This document shows, one piece after another, positions 1-13,500 of a stretch of 64,000 nucleotides of DNA; the stretch's first letter is position 1; every line of letters starts with the position of its first letter. The stretch is from positions 14,998,497-15,062,496 of the forward strand of contig CM055188.1 in NCBI GenBank assembly GCA_029224185.1. Reading direction: 5' to 3'. Made by a program: the position numbers and the translations under genes. The notes below the pieces were generated by a model. The model was not told where the DNA came from. It searched no databases and saw only the letters and a program-made list of their open reading frames with translations. The stretch comes from Karalla daura. Lineage: Eukaryota > Chordata > Actinopteri > Chaetodontiformes > Leiognathidae.

Positions 1-3000
1 TCCAAGATTTTTCAAGTTATGTCAACAGAACCAAACCCTCTCTCTCTCCCTCTCGTAGAGTCGTAGGGTCACAGAAATTTTCTTAGAATGAATCAAATCA
101 TTTGCATGTGGGGTGTTTTATCCTTTTTCCAGTGTTTTCATCTCAGTCCTTTGTGATGTTTGGACTTAACAAAGCTACCATGTCATCTGTTAGAGACCTG
201 AGCAGAGGTAAAAAAGATTAGAAAGAAGTCATGGACGGGTACAAATGTGTCTTCAAAATGATCTAATTCTATAATCTTCTTTCTTACACATTATCATTTA
301 AATTTAAAAAAAGATTATTTCTGTCAGAGAAGTCTGGTCATTGCTGTCCCGGTGCATGTGCCACCGGGTGCTGAGTCTGATTTAATGCATGTTAAGTAGT
401 GTTGCAGAGAAAGCACTGAGACGGCCTATCTAAGCCTGTTGAGCTATGATAAGTGAGATAATTTGTGTTAATCACATCCAGTCATTAGAGAGCCATCTGA
501 AAAACAAACGCAGGTCCTTTTCACTGAGGCATCTTTTCAGCACCTCCACAAAATTCTCCCTCTCCGCCATCTGACAACGAGGCAGCTGCACGCCAGTGAA
601 TGAGAGTGATTGTCTCTTTTCTTTTAATCAGCACTCAGTGAGTGAGTAAATGGAGAATTTCCCCTCTTCACTCTGTGTGTTTTTTCAAGGATTGATTGTG
701 GTAAGCGGTGTAGTGCGACTTGTGATTTATGTTCCAACACATTTTGTATGTTTTTTTTTTCCCTTTTTTGAACCATGCAGCTTTGTGCAAATGGTGTTAA
801 GACCGCTCCGCTGAGATTTGTCTCACACAGTTCTCTGCAGACGCAAATAACAAAGCACCTCCAGTCAATTTGGAAGTGACTGGTTAAAGTCTCGCACAAT
901 CGGGCATGTCTGCACCATGACACCTCCAGCAGGGGTGGTGGGACAAGAGGTCAGCGGTGGAGGTGAGGAAAACCTCCCAGTCGTCAGGTGTGGAGACTGA
1001 CAGGGGATGGAGCGGGGCTGCTGGGGAGAGCGACGGGGACGCCAAAAAGGGGGGGAGGAGGCGTTGTACAACTGCATTTTAATCTAGTCAGACCTCAATC
1101 CTGATAAAAGGAATCTGTCCATCTCTCTGCTTTCTATTCTTGGGGTCATCAATCACACGTGTCACTGGCCCCTGCTCCGGTGGATGGCAGTGTCTCTGGG
1201 GAGCAGCCGGGCAAGAGCTACAGATGCTGTCCAAAATGGAAAAGCCGGAGTGCTGAAATGGAAATGTGCTATATAGAAAGAATGACGGCATGCATAATGG
1301 CAGACAAAGCTGGAAGGCATGTACTTAAACAACAGGTGCACCATATTTGCTAAATACTTGATTCAGAGAATCAAGTAGAATCAGGATTTTGGGAACCACT
1401 CTGTTTGGGTCCAAGAGGGATGAGATGAGAAGAGAAATGTGTCCGTATGTCTTTGAGGAACTCTGTGCGTCTGTATGTCATAGAACTGAAGACAGTCTTG
1501 GATTCTCGCTTGAAGGAAAAGTCCAGTAGACATTTTGGGAAATGTAATCACTTAAATTCTCTTGAAAATGCATTGTGTATTTCCAAAAATGTTAAATTAG
1601 TTTTTCAAAAATCTCCAGATGTACCTAAATGATTCAATGGTTTCAAGAGTAATCATTGTGGACAGTCCCATTGGCCCATGGTATGTGATGGCAACTGCAT
1701 GGGTTTGATCCTGCATTTCAGATTCCTCTTCTCTCACAAGCAGACACTAATTAGACACACTACAAAATCCAGGGAAAAAAAAACAGGAAAAGAGGTTGAT
1801 CTCCAGATCTGTCTTTAATAACATTCAGTGATTTCATGCGTGTAGAGTAGCAGTATGCCACAAAAGTCAGAGGGTCAATGCAGAAGATACATTACAAATA
1901 AATTTGCAACCTTTCTTCATTAATTGTAGAGTAAATAGTACAGAACAAACAGGAAAACCACACAAATGTTTGAGATTTGCTCGACTGCAGAGGGCTGGTC
2001 TACTTGCATCTCAAGAAACCACAAACCAAACATGACCTTTATGTGGTCAATCTTCAGCATTCAAGCTATCATCTGTTTATGATGACTCAAAGGAGTTGTG
2101 AGTCATGGCAACTATACTTGTGTAGAACGAAGATGCCTCTTGGACGAGAGGTGAGTCCAGTTGCCATGACTCACAACTCCTGGTATTATGTTGACCTGGA
2201 TGAATGAGACCTTCTACTGACATCTTTATGAAGATTCATTATTATCTAATTTCCAGGAGTTACAGAAACTTAGCAAAGTAACAAGATGAAGTGAATCTTA
2301 AAAAATAAGACCTCAATCCAGATGATGGCACCGTCATTATGACCAAAACTTAAATTGAGACAAGGACATGTTTTACTTTAGCATTTTGAGTAAATCGACA
2401 AAAACAAAACAATCCCATGGCTTCATAATAAAGTAATAATTAATCATAGTACTAATGGGTATGGTAGGTTACTTATCCATTATCAGATCCAGTTTATGCC
2501 AAGCCAGTTCATATCTAACCTGGCCCCAGTTGGCAGGGGTCCGCTGGAGCCGGTACACATGGAGCACAAGCACCTTACTTACTCCAGGTAACATGGCTGT
2601 CTGAAAACCAAAAGTTCTCTTAAAACCCTCTTAATGAGTTGTCCAATCATCATAAATAATTTGTATCTTCAGGCCACAACAGTAAATAGGCTTTCCCAAG
2701 CCTGAAGGGTTTAACAATCCTCACGTAGCCTGATTATACAGTATCTAGTGTCCCCTGTAGACCTTTGGCAAACTTTTCATTGTATGTGGAAGAAATCAAA
2801 TCAGCTAAATCAGCTGAAGTGTGAAACCTGAAAGCAGCTACAGCTTTAATGTGTCCCACCGAGCTGCTTATTCGTGCTTTTATTCATTTTTGTCAAACAT
2901 TTGTTGTTTTCTCTCATCCTTCACGCATGTACAGCAATTCAATCTACAAAAGGACATTTTCCCAACATGTTTAGAGTGTTCCTGTTGAAAGCGTCTGCCC

Positions 3001-3274
3001 TGTGCTGCAGTCTGTAAAAGATGATCATGAGGCACACGTTTAGCGAAATAAGCTTCTTTATCACCTTTGTCCCGGTGTCCTTGGCACCTGGTATTGACAG
3101 TCGCCCCCTGAATTCACTTTATCCCCAGGACACTCGCCTTGGACTTCGCCCTGCCAATAATGCTCCATATTTCTGGCCTGAGGCCTACAACGCTCCTCCA
3201 TTTCTGCTCAATACACAATCAACTGATGGTGTCAGTGGGGGTGACATTGTCTCTACAAGTGTCATTCGGCGGCC
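1..3274. other. Non-coding, no gene seen
   Basis: AT-leaning sequence in which no open frame resembles a known protein family. The only structured item is the fold-back at 2091-2181. The frame across 1977-2207 belongs to a degenerate repeat rather than a gene. Confidence 0.6.
2091..2181. repeat. Perfect 23-bp inverted repeat inside a degenerate teleost repeat
   Basis: The left arm 2091-2113 (aggagttgtgagtcatggca, continuing with act) and the right arm 2159-2181 are exact reverse complements, separated by 45 bases. The loop contains gatgcctcttggacgagagg, and the flank beyond the right arm reads tattatgttgacctggatga. This wording resembles a dispersed teleost repeat. As RNA it would fold into a long hairpin. 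Confidence 0.7.
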
Positions 3275-3490
3275 TTGAGAGCACTTACACTAAATGGCTC
3301 TTCGCCAAATAGCCCTTCAGCGCTGGCCAGTTCAATTGCACTGTCAAAAGGAGAATTACCTGCCGTGGGGGCCCCAAATGGGGACTCTCGCCTGATAAAG
3401 GAGACCAGGAATCATTTAGGCTAATGTCTGCACATTAAAGGAGCTCGTTTCACTGGCAGTGAGGAAATGAGGATAAATCGCCACATCTGC
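3275..3490. promoter_or_regulatory. Candidate conserved non-coding element
   Basis: This block has no low-complexity sequence, no repeat signature and no long frame in any register. Its base composition is balanced, with short homeodomain-like TAAT/ATTA words and TTTAGGCTAATG-like stretches. That texture is typical of vertebrate conserved enhancers, but conservation cannot be judged from one sequence. Confidence 0.25.
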
Positions 3491-3675
3491 ATGAACAAGG
3501 GAGAGAGTGAGTGTTGTCGATTTGTCTTAATTGAGAGGCACGTGGCTAGAAAGTACGTGATGCGAGGTGTCGGGCTGAGGGAGAAATTTTTTGTGGGTTC
3601 CAGCTGCAATGCTACAGCAACAGATTGCTTACTCCTCGTTGGACAAGGTGGGATGGGGGATCGCTAGGAAATGTG

Positions 3676-3845
3676 GCGAGGGGAAGGGAGGAGGAGGGGG
3701 GGTGAGGGCCTCACACCCTCACACACCCTTTGTCTCCTGGCCATCTGCTGGGATTTCATAATGGTCGTGAGGGTGAGTGTATGAGAGAGGAGGGGAGGTG
3801 GGCGTGGGGGTGGGGGGGTTGTCAGGCCGGGTAAAGGGGGTGGAT
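3676..3845 (+). other. G-rich tract with G-quadruplex potential
   Basis: Runs of three to seven G are closely spaced at 3676-3702 and at 3789-3820 (ggaggggaggtgggcgtggg, followed by ggtgggggggtt). At least four G-runs fall within about 32 bases in the second block. This satisfies the simple G4 rule on the plus strand. Confidence 0.55.
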
Positions 3846-3849
3846 ACAT

Positions 3850-5590
3850 TCCGTCACCTTACAACCATCCACGCTGCCGGCCAGCACGGGCTGGGCCGAG
3901 GCAGGCCGAGGCAGGCCGGGCCACAGGAGGCTGCAGACGCTCTGTCACACCAGGAGAGAGAGATTTACAGCCCCGCTGACCCCTGTCAGACGACTCTCCA
4001 TTTTCCCAAACACTCACTCTGGTTTATTGCTCATTTTGTTAAGGAGAGGAAGCCTAAGGAAGGTTATTAATGACAACACTACTAAGTAAATATAAAATAA
4101 ACCTGCCAGAAATCAGAGGACAGAGGGACAGACTTTAGAGTACAAAAACAAGAGAGAAAAGAATTGACTGACTTATTCGCAAGTTGTGATATTAGTGTCC
4201 GCTGTGTCCTCAATCTGATGTTGTGCGTGCGGGAGTGTGACATCACACAAGCTAAATAAAAAAATGCTAATTCTAACATTTAATTTCACATTCATATGTT
4301 AGATAAAAGTTGGTGGGTCGGCTGAAAAGTTCACTTGTTACAAATCAGAGTACAAGTGTTTTTGAGCAGAAATTATTGAAATGTATTAGAAATCACAATT
4401 TAGAATGAAACTATACTATACTATACTCAAGCATGTTATAAAACGAGATAGACAGACAAGCTCTTGACAAGCTCTTGATGTTGGTAAAGAAAATCATATA
4501 GCATTCATTATAAAAGTCACAACAGTCTCAGATGTAGCCTTTCCGTTTTTGTAAAGCATTTTCTACTGTGCAATATGTTTGCCTGGTTCAACATTATGAT
4601 CACAATTTCTTTCCACTGCAAAGGATATAAAAGTTTAGTCTTGCACTGTGTATTCTGTATAACAATACATATTGCTTTAACTTTTTGCAATTCATCCATC
4701 CAGCCTTCAAGCTTTACTCTGTTCCTATACTCAGTTGCATAAGATCTTTGCAGCTTTCATGTCTTGCAGAGGCTTTTGCTGGAGATTGGTGTTTACCTTA
4801 AATATCACATCTGTGTCATCCAGCTATGTGGAGCACAGCAGATGAATCTCAGTGCAGCAACACTGGAATGAACAGATTTGAATCAGTAGACTAAAGTAGT
4901 ATAGTGTGCTGAAAGACAGTCACTGTGTAGTACGTCACTATTGATGTCCACGATTACAATAGTTAAATGAAATCAGGCCACCTATACATCTTCCTCTGAT
5001 CAGTCTGGTTCTGGTCTTTTAGATGCAGTCCCTGCCATCATGTGCACTGTTTCAAGTGTGTCAAGCATGTTTTGCACACATTCAGCAGTTTAGTTGTTAA
5101 TGATTCTCAACACCTGGGAAGAAATAGCTGTGTCTTTATGAAACTGAGAGCACTGCACATTGTTGCTAGCTGAGCAGGTCAGGCAGAATTAGCAGCATGT
5201 AACAAGTGATACTGAAGGCTTGAGAGAAGGCACACCTACAATAAACAAGCGTTAATGGTTTTAATGCTAGATCATGTGGAATAAAACATGTGCTGCCATT
5301 GACTATACTTCTGTCTATAAGAATCATGCCTGCTTACCTCTGTATTGATAAATGAAAATCTAAACTACATCTTTTGAAGAAAAAATGGGAAACATCACCC
5401 AAAAGTGTATGAAATTTGTTAATTATTTTAGTTTAACTTAGAAACAATAATACATAGTATGGTAATGCTGTTTTTTTTACTTACAAAAACAGGTCTGTTT
5501 TTTTTTATTTCAGCTTGCTAATATGAATATTTAAACCATGTGCTCCCCATCGAAAATACAAATTAAGACAAAAGAAAACTCTGTCTCATT
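3850..5590. other. Non-coding, no gene seen
   Basis: Contains a short GC-rich tandem, ccgaggcagg repeated near 3896-3916, and then AT-rich unique-looking sequence. No exon, RNA gene or clear transposon is recognisable. Confidence 0.5.
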
Positions 5591-5615
5591 TAACTAATTG
5601 GCACACTCAGCATGG

Positions 5616-5618
<3 letters not shown>

Positions 5619-5680
<62 letters not shown>
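5619..5680 (+). repeat. (TG)n microsatellite
   Basis: About 30 uninterrupted TG units. Frames through it give artificial Cys-Val or His-Thr runs and are not genes. Confidence 0.99.
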
Positions 5681-5699
5681 GATGGTGGTGGCGGAGGGG

Positions 5700-8600
5700 G
5701 GTGTGGGGTGTATTGACCCCATGAGCAGATGGGCTCGTCCACACTGCTCTACTCGGTCCTCATACACACATCGGGTCGCACAGAAGAATGAATGTGGGAG
5801 TGTGTGTGTCAATGACCATCTGACACCTCCCACAACTGGTCTACACCCCCACCACCCCCACCCATGTGCTTTACATGTGAATGTAGCAAATGGAGTGCAA
5901 TCCAGCCAATGGAGTTAATTATCGGGATGGTGTGTGAATACACATTTTCATATGATAATCATGTAAGTGTGAGCAAAAGTTGGGCAAAACATGCAGAAAT
6001 TACAGATTTTTCGGGAATTTGTCAAATTCAGTGGCACACTGGGTTGCACTGAATGGTCCTGAACTGAAAATGGTCGCATAACTTGTGCAATATTTTATTT
6101 TTATCTTACTTATTTTCGTTATAATTATTACTTTCTTACCCCTGACACGGTCAAGATTCTGCGGGGATGAGTAAATGGACAACTGTACTTCCTTATTTGC
6201 ACTCTCTTCTTGTTCACGATTGTTTATTTTTTGTCTTTTCTCACCAGTGTATACCTGCAAAGACACAAAATGTCTTTGTGTGTATGTGGATAAGAAAATT
6301 TTAGTAGGATTTTTAAACAAGCGTTCATTGCATGAATGAGAGTTTGAGTTGGTTCTCATTCTGAAGAAACGATATATTATGAGAGAAATTGCTTTGTAGC
6401 TGCAAACAACTTGCTATTATGTTCAATACATGCTGATATTCTGAGGGACCAGAACTGATTACGAAAAAAAGAAGAAATCTCTTTAAACATAAATTATCAT
6501 ATCTCGTTTCGTGCTTCAGTAGAAATGTCAATAACAGAGTAAAACATCTTATATTTGACCCATTCAACACCTTTGTCTAATCTTTATTTCTATGACTCTT
6601 GTCTTAACTTTGTACCTTTAAAGAGATATTAAAAGGTTAAAAAGAAAAACAAACCAAAAGAAGTTACAAAAAGTAAAACAAACCACATCAAACAACATTA
6701 TAATTCTTTAAAGAAGTAAAACAGGGTGCTGTAGATTGCCTCCTTGGAGCTGGAGATAGGCACCAGCAGACCCCTGTGACATTAGTGAGTATGAAGCGAG
6801 GAAGAAGATGAATGAATGAACTATTGCAGGGAAAACAAAAGTGGACCAAGAATTACAAAACAGGCTTGCAGAGTCTGTCCAAAGTTCCTCATACTGGAAC
6901 AAAAGCAAAGTGTTTGTCTTTAGGCAGATGGGAACCACCGGTTGCTTAACCTTTTTTCTCAATTATACTAATTGTGTGGCATGCCATGTTGTCTTCTTTG
7001 TCACTCCCTGGTACAGTTGGACTGATGGACGGCTTGTGCATCATGGCAGATATGATTAAGGTGATTGAAGGCCTTTCTTTGGGTGTTCTGGGTTTCTCCT
7101 AAAGTCCAAAAATGCATAATTAAGCCAATTACAGACTGCACCCAGGTGTGAGGGTGAGTGACTTATCCTAACAAGCATTTCTGATGATCTGTCATTATTT
7201 TGTTTTTGAATCAAACCGAGATTAATTGATCCATCCATTATCATTTGAATTCCTTTTCCTCAGGAGTTTGTTGAGGTGCAAGCAACGCAGCTTTGCTTCC
7301 AGCTGACTGTTTCTCCTCCGAGGTCGTTACGAGCTCTGCTGTACAGGGAGTTGAAGGGCACCCAGCTGTATCACCCACTGTGATTGATTCACCAATCTTT
7401 TCTCCCCCAAGCTCAGGTCACGTGCCATTCTTTGTTCCGTTTCCCTGCAGCAAAAAAGGATGCAAATAGAAGCAACAACAGCTGTTGAATGGGGATGCTG
7501 CGTCTGCTTTCACTTAGAAAAGCATCTTGCTGTCAGCCCAGTAAGACGGACGAGAGGCGCTGTATACCGGGCACACTGGCCTCCAGCACAGCTCCACAGC
7601 TTACTGCTGCCACTTGTACCTCTGCAAGTGTGATGGATGAGGCTGCGTTATTGTGGATGCTCTGGCTTCTCTCATTGAGGCCGGTCATAAGAGTTTATGT
7701 GAAAAATATTGTTCAGAAAACTTATGAGGATGTGTATGCTTAATAAGGAAGTTTGGTACATATTGTGCAAATGGGACAATTTGTAGTAGTGCAGGGAAGA
7801 TGTCCCTGAGGGGTCAGCTTTGTTGGTTTTTGTTTGCTTATTCATTATTATTCAGTATAAAAAGAATCTGAAATTGTGGTTACAATTTTAAATCACTGAA
7901 GCTATTTGCGAGAGTTGGGAACACTTCAGTTCCTCAGATTTTTGTTTTCTATAACTCTTATAGGAAAAAAATTAGACCAACATGAAAGTTCAGACAACTG
8001 ATGATGTGAGAAAGTACCCAGCAGAGGGAGCCTGTTACTTCATAAAATGAAATCTAGGTCTGAAAAATGAATGTTGTTTCAATCAATCAGTTTTTCAACT
8101 TCAATATTATCAGTATCAATCAGTAATATGCTTTTGTATATGCTACAATGGCAATATTTCACCTTCATTTTATCTGAGTTTTTTTGTACTCAACTGTATT
8201 TGTGTCTTTTCTATATTCATGTTATCTTAAGTGCTGAAATGTCATGTCTTGTCTGATTATGGATAAAATTACCTGAGTTTCACACCTCCTTGATGTGTAA
8301 TGTATGTGGTGAAAAATACAAAGACACTGCACACTATTGCTCCATATCATTCACCTACAGGCCAAGAAATAATATATAAAAACTTTTTGGCTTAAGAAAT
8401 GGGAATGAAATAGCTATTCAAAAATAGTAATCTACTCCTTTTTGGGTTTAACCATGAATATTAAAATAAATTCCATTGCTCTGCTACTGGCATACAGAGA
8501 GAATAATGACACAAATACATGCAAAAGTAATAATGTTTAATTAAAACAAAACCATGCAACAGATCATCATCACCCTGATTAGCTTTAACCCATTAAAATA

Positions 8601-9384
8601 AACATCCAAAGCCGTACATTGCGTTAAGGAGGCGTTCGCTGCATGAGCAGAGACTGCACACGAGACAAACTCCATGGAGTGTACACAGCTCAGCCCGGAG
8701 ACTACAGAACCAAATGAAGGAACCTCCCCGCCCCAAAAACAAACAAACAAACAAGAGAAATAAGAATAAAATCACAGCTCCTCCTGTTCTGCACAGGTAA
8801 CGGTACAGTGGTGATCCTATGAAGGTGCCAAGCACACAAACTATGTTCTCTGAGGAGAGAGAAAGCACCCCCCCCCACCCCCCACCCCCCACTGGCTGCT
8901 AATAATCAATCACTATCACAAAGCGCTATGAACCATATGGCACACAGAAGACAAGTCTGAGAACATGAGTGATGAGCCAGTAGAGCCCCGTTGATACATA
9001 TGTCGCTGAATGTCTAGTAGCAGTTTATTCCCATGTACCGGACATGCACTCATTGGAAGGCCCGTCAAATTCACATCATCGGGATTGTGGAAGCTGAGGA
9101 ATTTGAGACCAGTGTGGCCTGGGAGACCAAGCAAAGCATTGTTCATTGTTGCCAGGGGAAATCTGGTTTAGCATACATGTTGAGGAGTGTTGTAAAAGTG
9201 AAAGAGGAGAAAAAAAACCCAGAATGATTAGAACACTGAACATTTCACTTGGTGTTTCAGATGTGTGTTTGTACTGTGGATCGGTGGATCGGCCATCCTG
9301 TGCAGAATTTCTATGTTCTGTGCAGGTGTTCCTTGGGTACTGCTGTATAGATGCAAAGCAGCTAAGGCTCAGAGATGCATATGC
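5700..9384. other. Non-coding, no gene seen
   Basis: No conserved protein is recognisable in any frame. Open frames here have no family motif and no consistent codon pattern. A poly-C/CA stretch lies at 8868-8889. Confidence 0.5.
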
Positions 9385-9530
9385 TAGCACATATACAACA
9401 GGTCACCAGTCCATCACAGGGCAAATATATACACCTAGGGAAGAAAACCAGAGTACCTTGAGAAAATCCAGGGAAAACATAGAAATTTTGCAGAGAGGGC
9501 CAACACTGCCACACAACCCATCGACAGATC
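9385..9530 (-). repeat. Degenerate teleost SINE fragment
   Basis: On the plus strand the segment reads acaggtcaccagtccatcac, later agaaaaccagagtacc and gagaaaatccagggaaaaca. This is the reverse complement of the gtgatggactggtgacctgt and gttttctctgggtactc blocks of the SINE seen at 45931-46283. The copy is truncated and diverged. Confidence 0.65.
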
Positions 9531-10414
9531 AACAAGGAATATTTTCCCACTTCAAACATAAACACTGTGGTTATAATCAATCAGGCCGTTTCGTTAGTTT
9601 ACAATCTAGCGGCAGAACAGAACGATGACAAAAAAACTTCAAGATATACAGTATTCTTGTTTCAATGTGTCTGGTTTGAAGAGTGAACTTGGAGGAATGA
9701 TTTGGCTCGGGGTGAGATGGGGACGTTCACCTGCACATCCTTTCCAATGAATAACTCCAGAGGAAGGAAGTGGAATTTGCCAGTCTTGGACAACCGGATG
9801 GTTATGTGTTTTAAAAGTCCACATTAAGTGTTTTTATGGGCGCTTTCACACCAGGGATAGTCTGGGACTCGGGTCCGAGTAGTTGAGCCAAGTGGGTGGT
9901 GAGAAAGTTTCACATCTTCATTCAGTCCCAGAGCTTTCACATGTCACTTTTGAAAATCGACCATGTCGTTCATTTGAGGGCTGGCGCCTGAAACTGGCAC
10001 CGACTAAGAATGAAAACACATGAAGAAGTGACATGTGGTGAAGCAACAGCACCAGTCACAGCATCTCTTTCTTGTCCTCGCTCTCTCTCTATCTATCTGC
10101 CTTAAAGGCTCTGCGCTACCCACCCCCACCCCTCCTGATCTACCCAAACTCGCGTTCAACAGTCCCATCACACTCACGACCCCAACAATTCAGACCGAGA
10201 CGCACATTTTTTTCCTCTTTTTTTACCAGAGTTTGCCTCTTTGTGTGGGCAAGCATTCACTGAAAGTGGCTGAAAGTCCGGACTACTGGACTATCGAACT
10301 CAAAGAAGAACTATCTACCTCTGGTGTGAAAGCAACTATAGGATGCTATGTGTGCATGGAGGCCTCTGAATGTGGATGCGTGAGTGTGGCGGGAGGGGAA
10401 TAGCAGCAGGGACA
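9531..10414. other. Spacer or 3' UTR of ube2v1
   Basis: No coding signature. If the ube2v1 transcript uses a distant polyadenylation signal near 9025 (minus strand), most of this interval would be its 3' untranslated region. Contains T-rich and CT-rich stretches at 10080-10225. Confidence 0.35.
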
Positions 10415-10561
10415 TCAGTTGCTGTACACCTGGCCCTCGGGCGGCTGCGAGAGCCTGTTGTTCTCTTTCATCATCATGTGCTGTCTTAGCTCCTGCAGAA
10501 CCGTCCGGATGTTGTAGGAGTTTTTCCATCTGGACAGCGCTCCCACTGCCTTTGTGTCCAC
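10415..10561 (-). CDS. ube2v1: ube2v1 exon 4 (stop codon)
   Basis: These 147 bases encode 48 residues (98-145) and a TGA stop at 10417-10415. The acceptor is ttccag. It includes RWKNSYNIRTVLQELR, the C-terminal helices, and the PPEGQVYSN tail. The 3' untranslated region continues toward lower coordinates. I see no close AATAAA on the minus strand; the nearest clear candidate is around 9025, which would imply a 3' UTR of about 1.4 kb. Confidence 0.95.
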   Translation of the reverse strand: MDTKAVGALSRWKNSYNIRTVLQELRQHMMMKENNRLSQPPEGQVYSN

Positions 10562-13500
10562 CTGGAAGAAAGGTGGGGGTAGAACAACAACAATTGTAAT
10601 TTTTATTTCAAGAATGGCATGTTCAATCACTTGGAAATGAACGATGTACATCAGTGTGTGTTTCCATGCAGCTGTTAGGAAACACGAGTCAGACCCTCTG
10701 TTGTGCATGAAACTCCTGACACAAAGACAACCACTCCACACACACACACACCGAGGTGAGAGAGATGATGTGAAGATAACTTTGCCTGTACAGGCAGGTT
10801 ACAAACAGAATTGGTGGTGAATGGCAGACCAATGTGCTGACTGATCTGATGTTTGTAGCCCTATGAACTTTGTGAGCATGTGGATTCCAGCCAGAGTGAA
10901 AAATCCTACATGACTTGCTTGCAGTTGATCACTGAGTACGTTAGGCAGTAGTTTGGGTCATTTTGAGAAGTTAACCATTCACCATTAGTTGAAATCAACA
11001 GGCAGCACTGCTATAAGGCACACTGGAGCGAGCAGAGACATTTCTGCCAAACTATGTGTGTATTGCATTGCTCAGAATGAATGTAGGTCACATCTGGATA
11101 CTCACCACACCTGAACTGTGCACGCCAGTCAAGTTGATCTTGTTCACAAAGCGGACCAGAGGGGGGTGCTCTGGGTATTTGAGTCCACATTCAATTTTCA
11201 GGCTGTATATCCTGCCATCATAGACGGTCTGAGGGCCCAGAGAGGAAGACAGGTTAGTTCACAGCTGAAGGGCCAAGACACTGTGTGCCACTATTTGACA
11301 ATGTTGTGTGCATTCATCTCCATCTCTTGTCATTAGATGTTTCCTGCTCCAGTGTACTTGATTCTATGTAGTGCCTCATCATCAGGCTCCTGCAAAGCTT
11401 GATAACTGAGCAACACATACTCTGACTTACCAACACTGCAATGAGTCCAGCATAATATTACATTTTTTCCCCAAAAACAACAGTAGGAATAGAAATGATT
11501 TCCAAGAGTTGCTAATTTAAATACTGCAAAAATGCATGCCATCTATTGCATGCATGCACTTGTCTCTACTTCAAAACCACAACATAATGTGCAACGTAAT
11601 CTCTAGTCTCTAGAAGGGAGATAAAACCATTGAAGTGCCACTAAAGGAAGCACAACTGAACCACAATGTTGACTCAGCCTCCAGACAGGATTCAGCAAAC
11701 TGCAAGCAATACTAATTACACAACATGCAGATTCTCACTTTGCTTTCACATACCTGAAAACAGAATCAAGAACAGTTTTTGATATAGTTTTTGATTTACT
11801 ATCATAATAACCCCAGGCAACTGTGCTGGCCAGATTGAGGGGGGCATCACTACAGAGACGATCTTGGCCACCTTTAATGAATCTGCCCATCATTAGACAC
11901 TGTGTATTACCTCATACAACAAGTGAGATCAAGAGTTCAAATCTACAACTGGACCAAGAGTCATGAGCACCTGGACTGGTTGGTCAATAGTTTCACTACA
12001 CATCCGGGAGGTTTCTTCAGCTCGATAAGGAGCCGTCGGCATCAGAAATCTAGGCACGTCAATTCAGAACAACCAAATGAAGTGCATCCTCTGTTCACAT
12101 GTCACATTTTTCAATGCAAAGCAAAGCTAGAAGCCTTTCCATCGAATGAGGAGGAGAACAGCGTGCTGCACTGAGGTGTTCGATGATCACAAGATGGCTC
12201 ACCTTGGCAGGCCCAATGATCATGCCATTCCAGTGAGTTAGCGTCATGTCGTCATCATCTGCGAGGCCCCAGCTCACTGTGCCATCTCCACCTCCTTTCT
12301 GGCCTTCTTCCAGTTCCTCTAGCAGCCGAAAGCTGCGGGGAACGACAACTTCACATAGAGAAAGGGGGAAAAAAAGGGTCAAATTAAATTATGATTAAAT
12401 CACATATTTTTCAGCCACACAATGGGACAAAACTCAATCATTTCTCAGCAGACACAGATTAGAATTTGGGCAAACCTTGGGGAAGATCCCATAACTCTAA
12501 AACGTTGTATTAAAACTTTGCAGAACACATAACTGACTCAAACTACAACACAATAATCTGGAAAACTTCACATCGTCGTGATAAAATAATTAAATTACTG
12601 TTTGCATCAGTGTTTCAGGTCAAAAACGATAAGGTGTGATGTACAGATTGCAGATAACCTGAGGAAAACAAGTACAAAACTGTTTTATAAATTACTGCAG
12701 GTTTTACAACTTTTTAAGTGTAACCTATGTGATATCTTTGTCTTTGCACAAAAATGATTCTTTGAAATGAATTAATCAAAGCTGCAGTCGTTAACGTACA
12801 GTGGCCCTGGCCAGAAAAATGAAACAGGCCCAGGCCCTGACCACCCCTGGCCCTCTGCAGGGTTACAGCAATGTCCTGAAAGCGCCTCCCCATGGCGGAG
12901 TCTGTCATGCACATGCAGGCTGGTAACGAGTAACGACAACAACTAAATAACAAAGTTGATATCCTTTGCTTGTCTCACTGTAGGTATACTGTAGCATATT
13001 TTTTATTATGTCACATTAAATACTAAAAACAAAGTCAACATGTTTGAAACACTGTCCTGTACTGAACAGTATCAACTAAATAGTTTATACTCATAATAGA
13101 CATTATATACTAGACAAAATTATACTTATAGTACACAACAAGGGTGTGGAAAAACAAGTGAAACTTTTTCACTAAAACATCAGAGTAAATGATATTTACT
13201 GTGACCATCACCATCTTAGTTTTATGGTCAATTAAAAAAAAACAAATAGTGAATAATTAATCAAGAATACTTACTTCTTCAACAGAATTCAGTATTGATT
13301 ATACTGATGGAGAGGGAGAGTATGGAGAGGCTGCTCCAGTGTTGATCTTTGTTTTATTTCTGACTCGGTTTCTGCTTCTTTCTCTCCTTTTTTCTTTTTT
13401 TTGCTTCCTTGCGCCCCTGATCTTTATAAACTTGCCTCTGGGCCTGTGTTTCCACCATCGCTCTTCAGCAGTTTTCCCCAACCCTGTTCCTGGGGGAACA

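Noticed and set aside
1977..2207. Frame of 76 residues on the plus strand
   Set aside because: It runs across a dispersed-type repeat including the 23-bp fold-back. The peptide has no recognisable domain, and no splice or promoter context is present.
5598..5918. Open frames with long Cys-Val or His-Thr runs
   Set aside because: They are translations of the TG/CA microsatellite. The same applies to frames at 49.4-49.7, 52.9-53.5, 58.4-58.9, 61.2-61.5, 62.0-62.3 and 63.1-63.4 kb.
9146..9628. Frame of 160 residues on the plus strand
   Set aside because: Its second half translates the reverse-oriented SINE at 9385-9530. The first half has no recognisable domain.
11929..11945. B-box-like gagttcaaatct as a tRNA gene
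   Set aside because: No A-box at the right distance, no acceptor-stem pairing and no terminator. It fits a degenerate SINE better.
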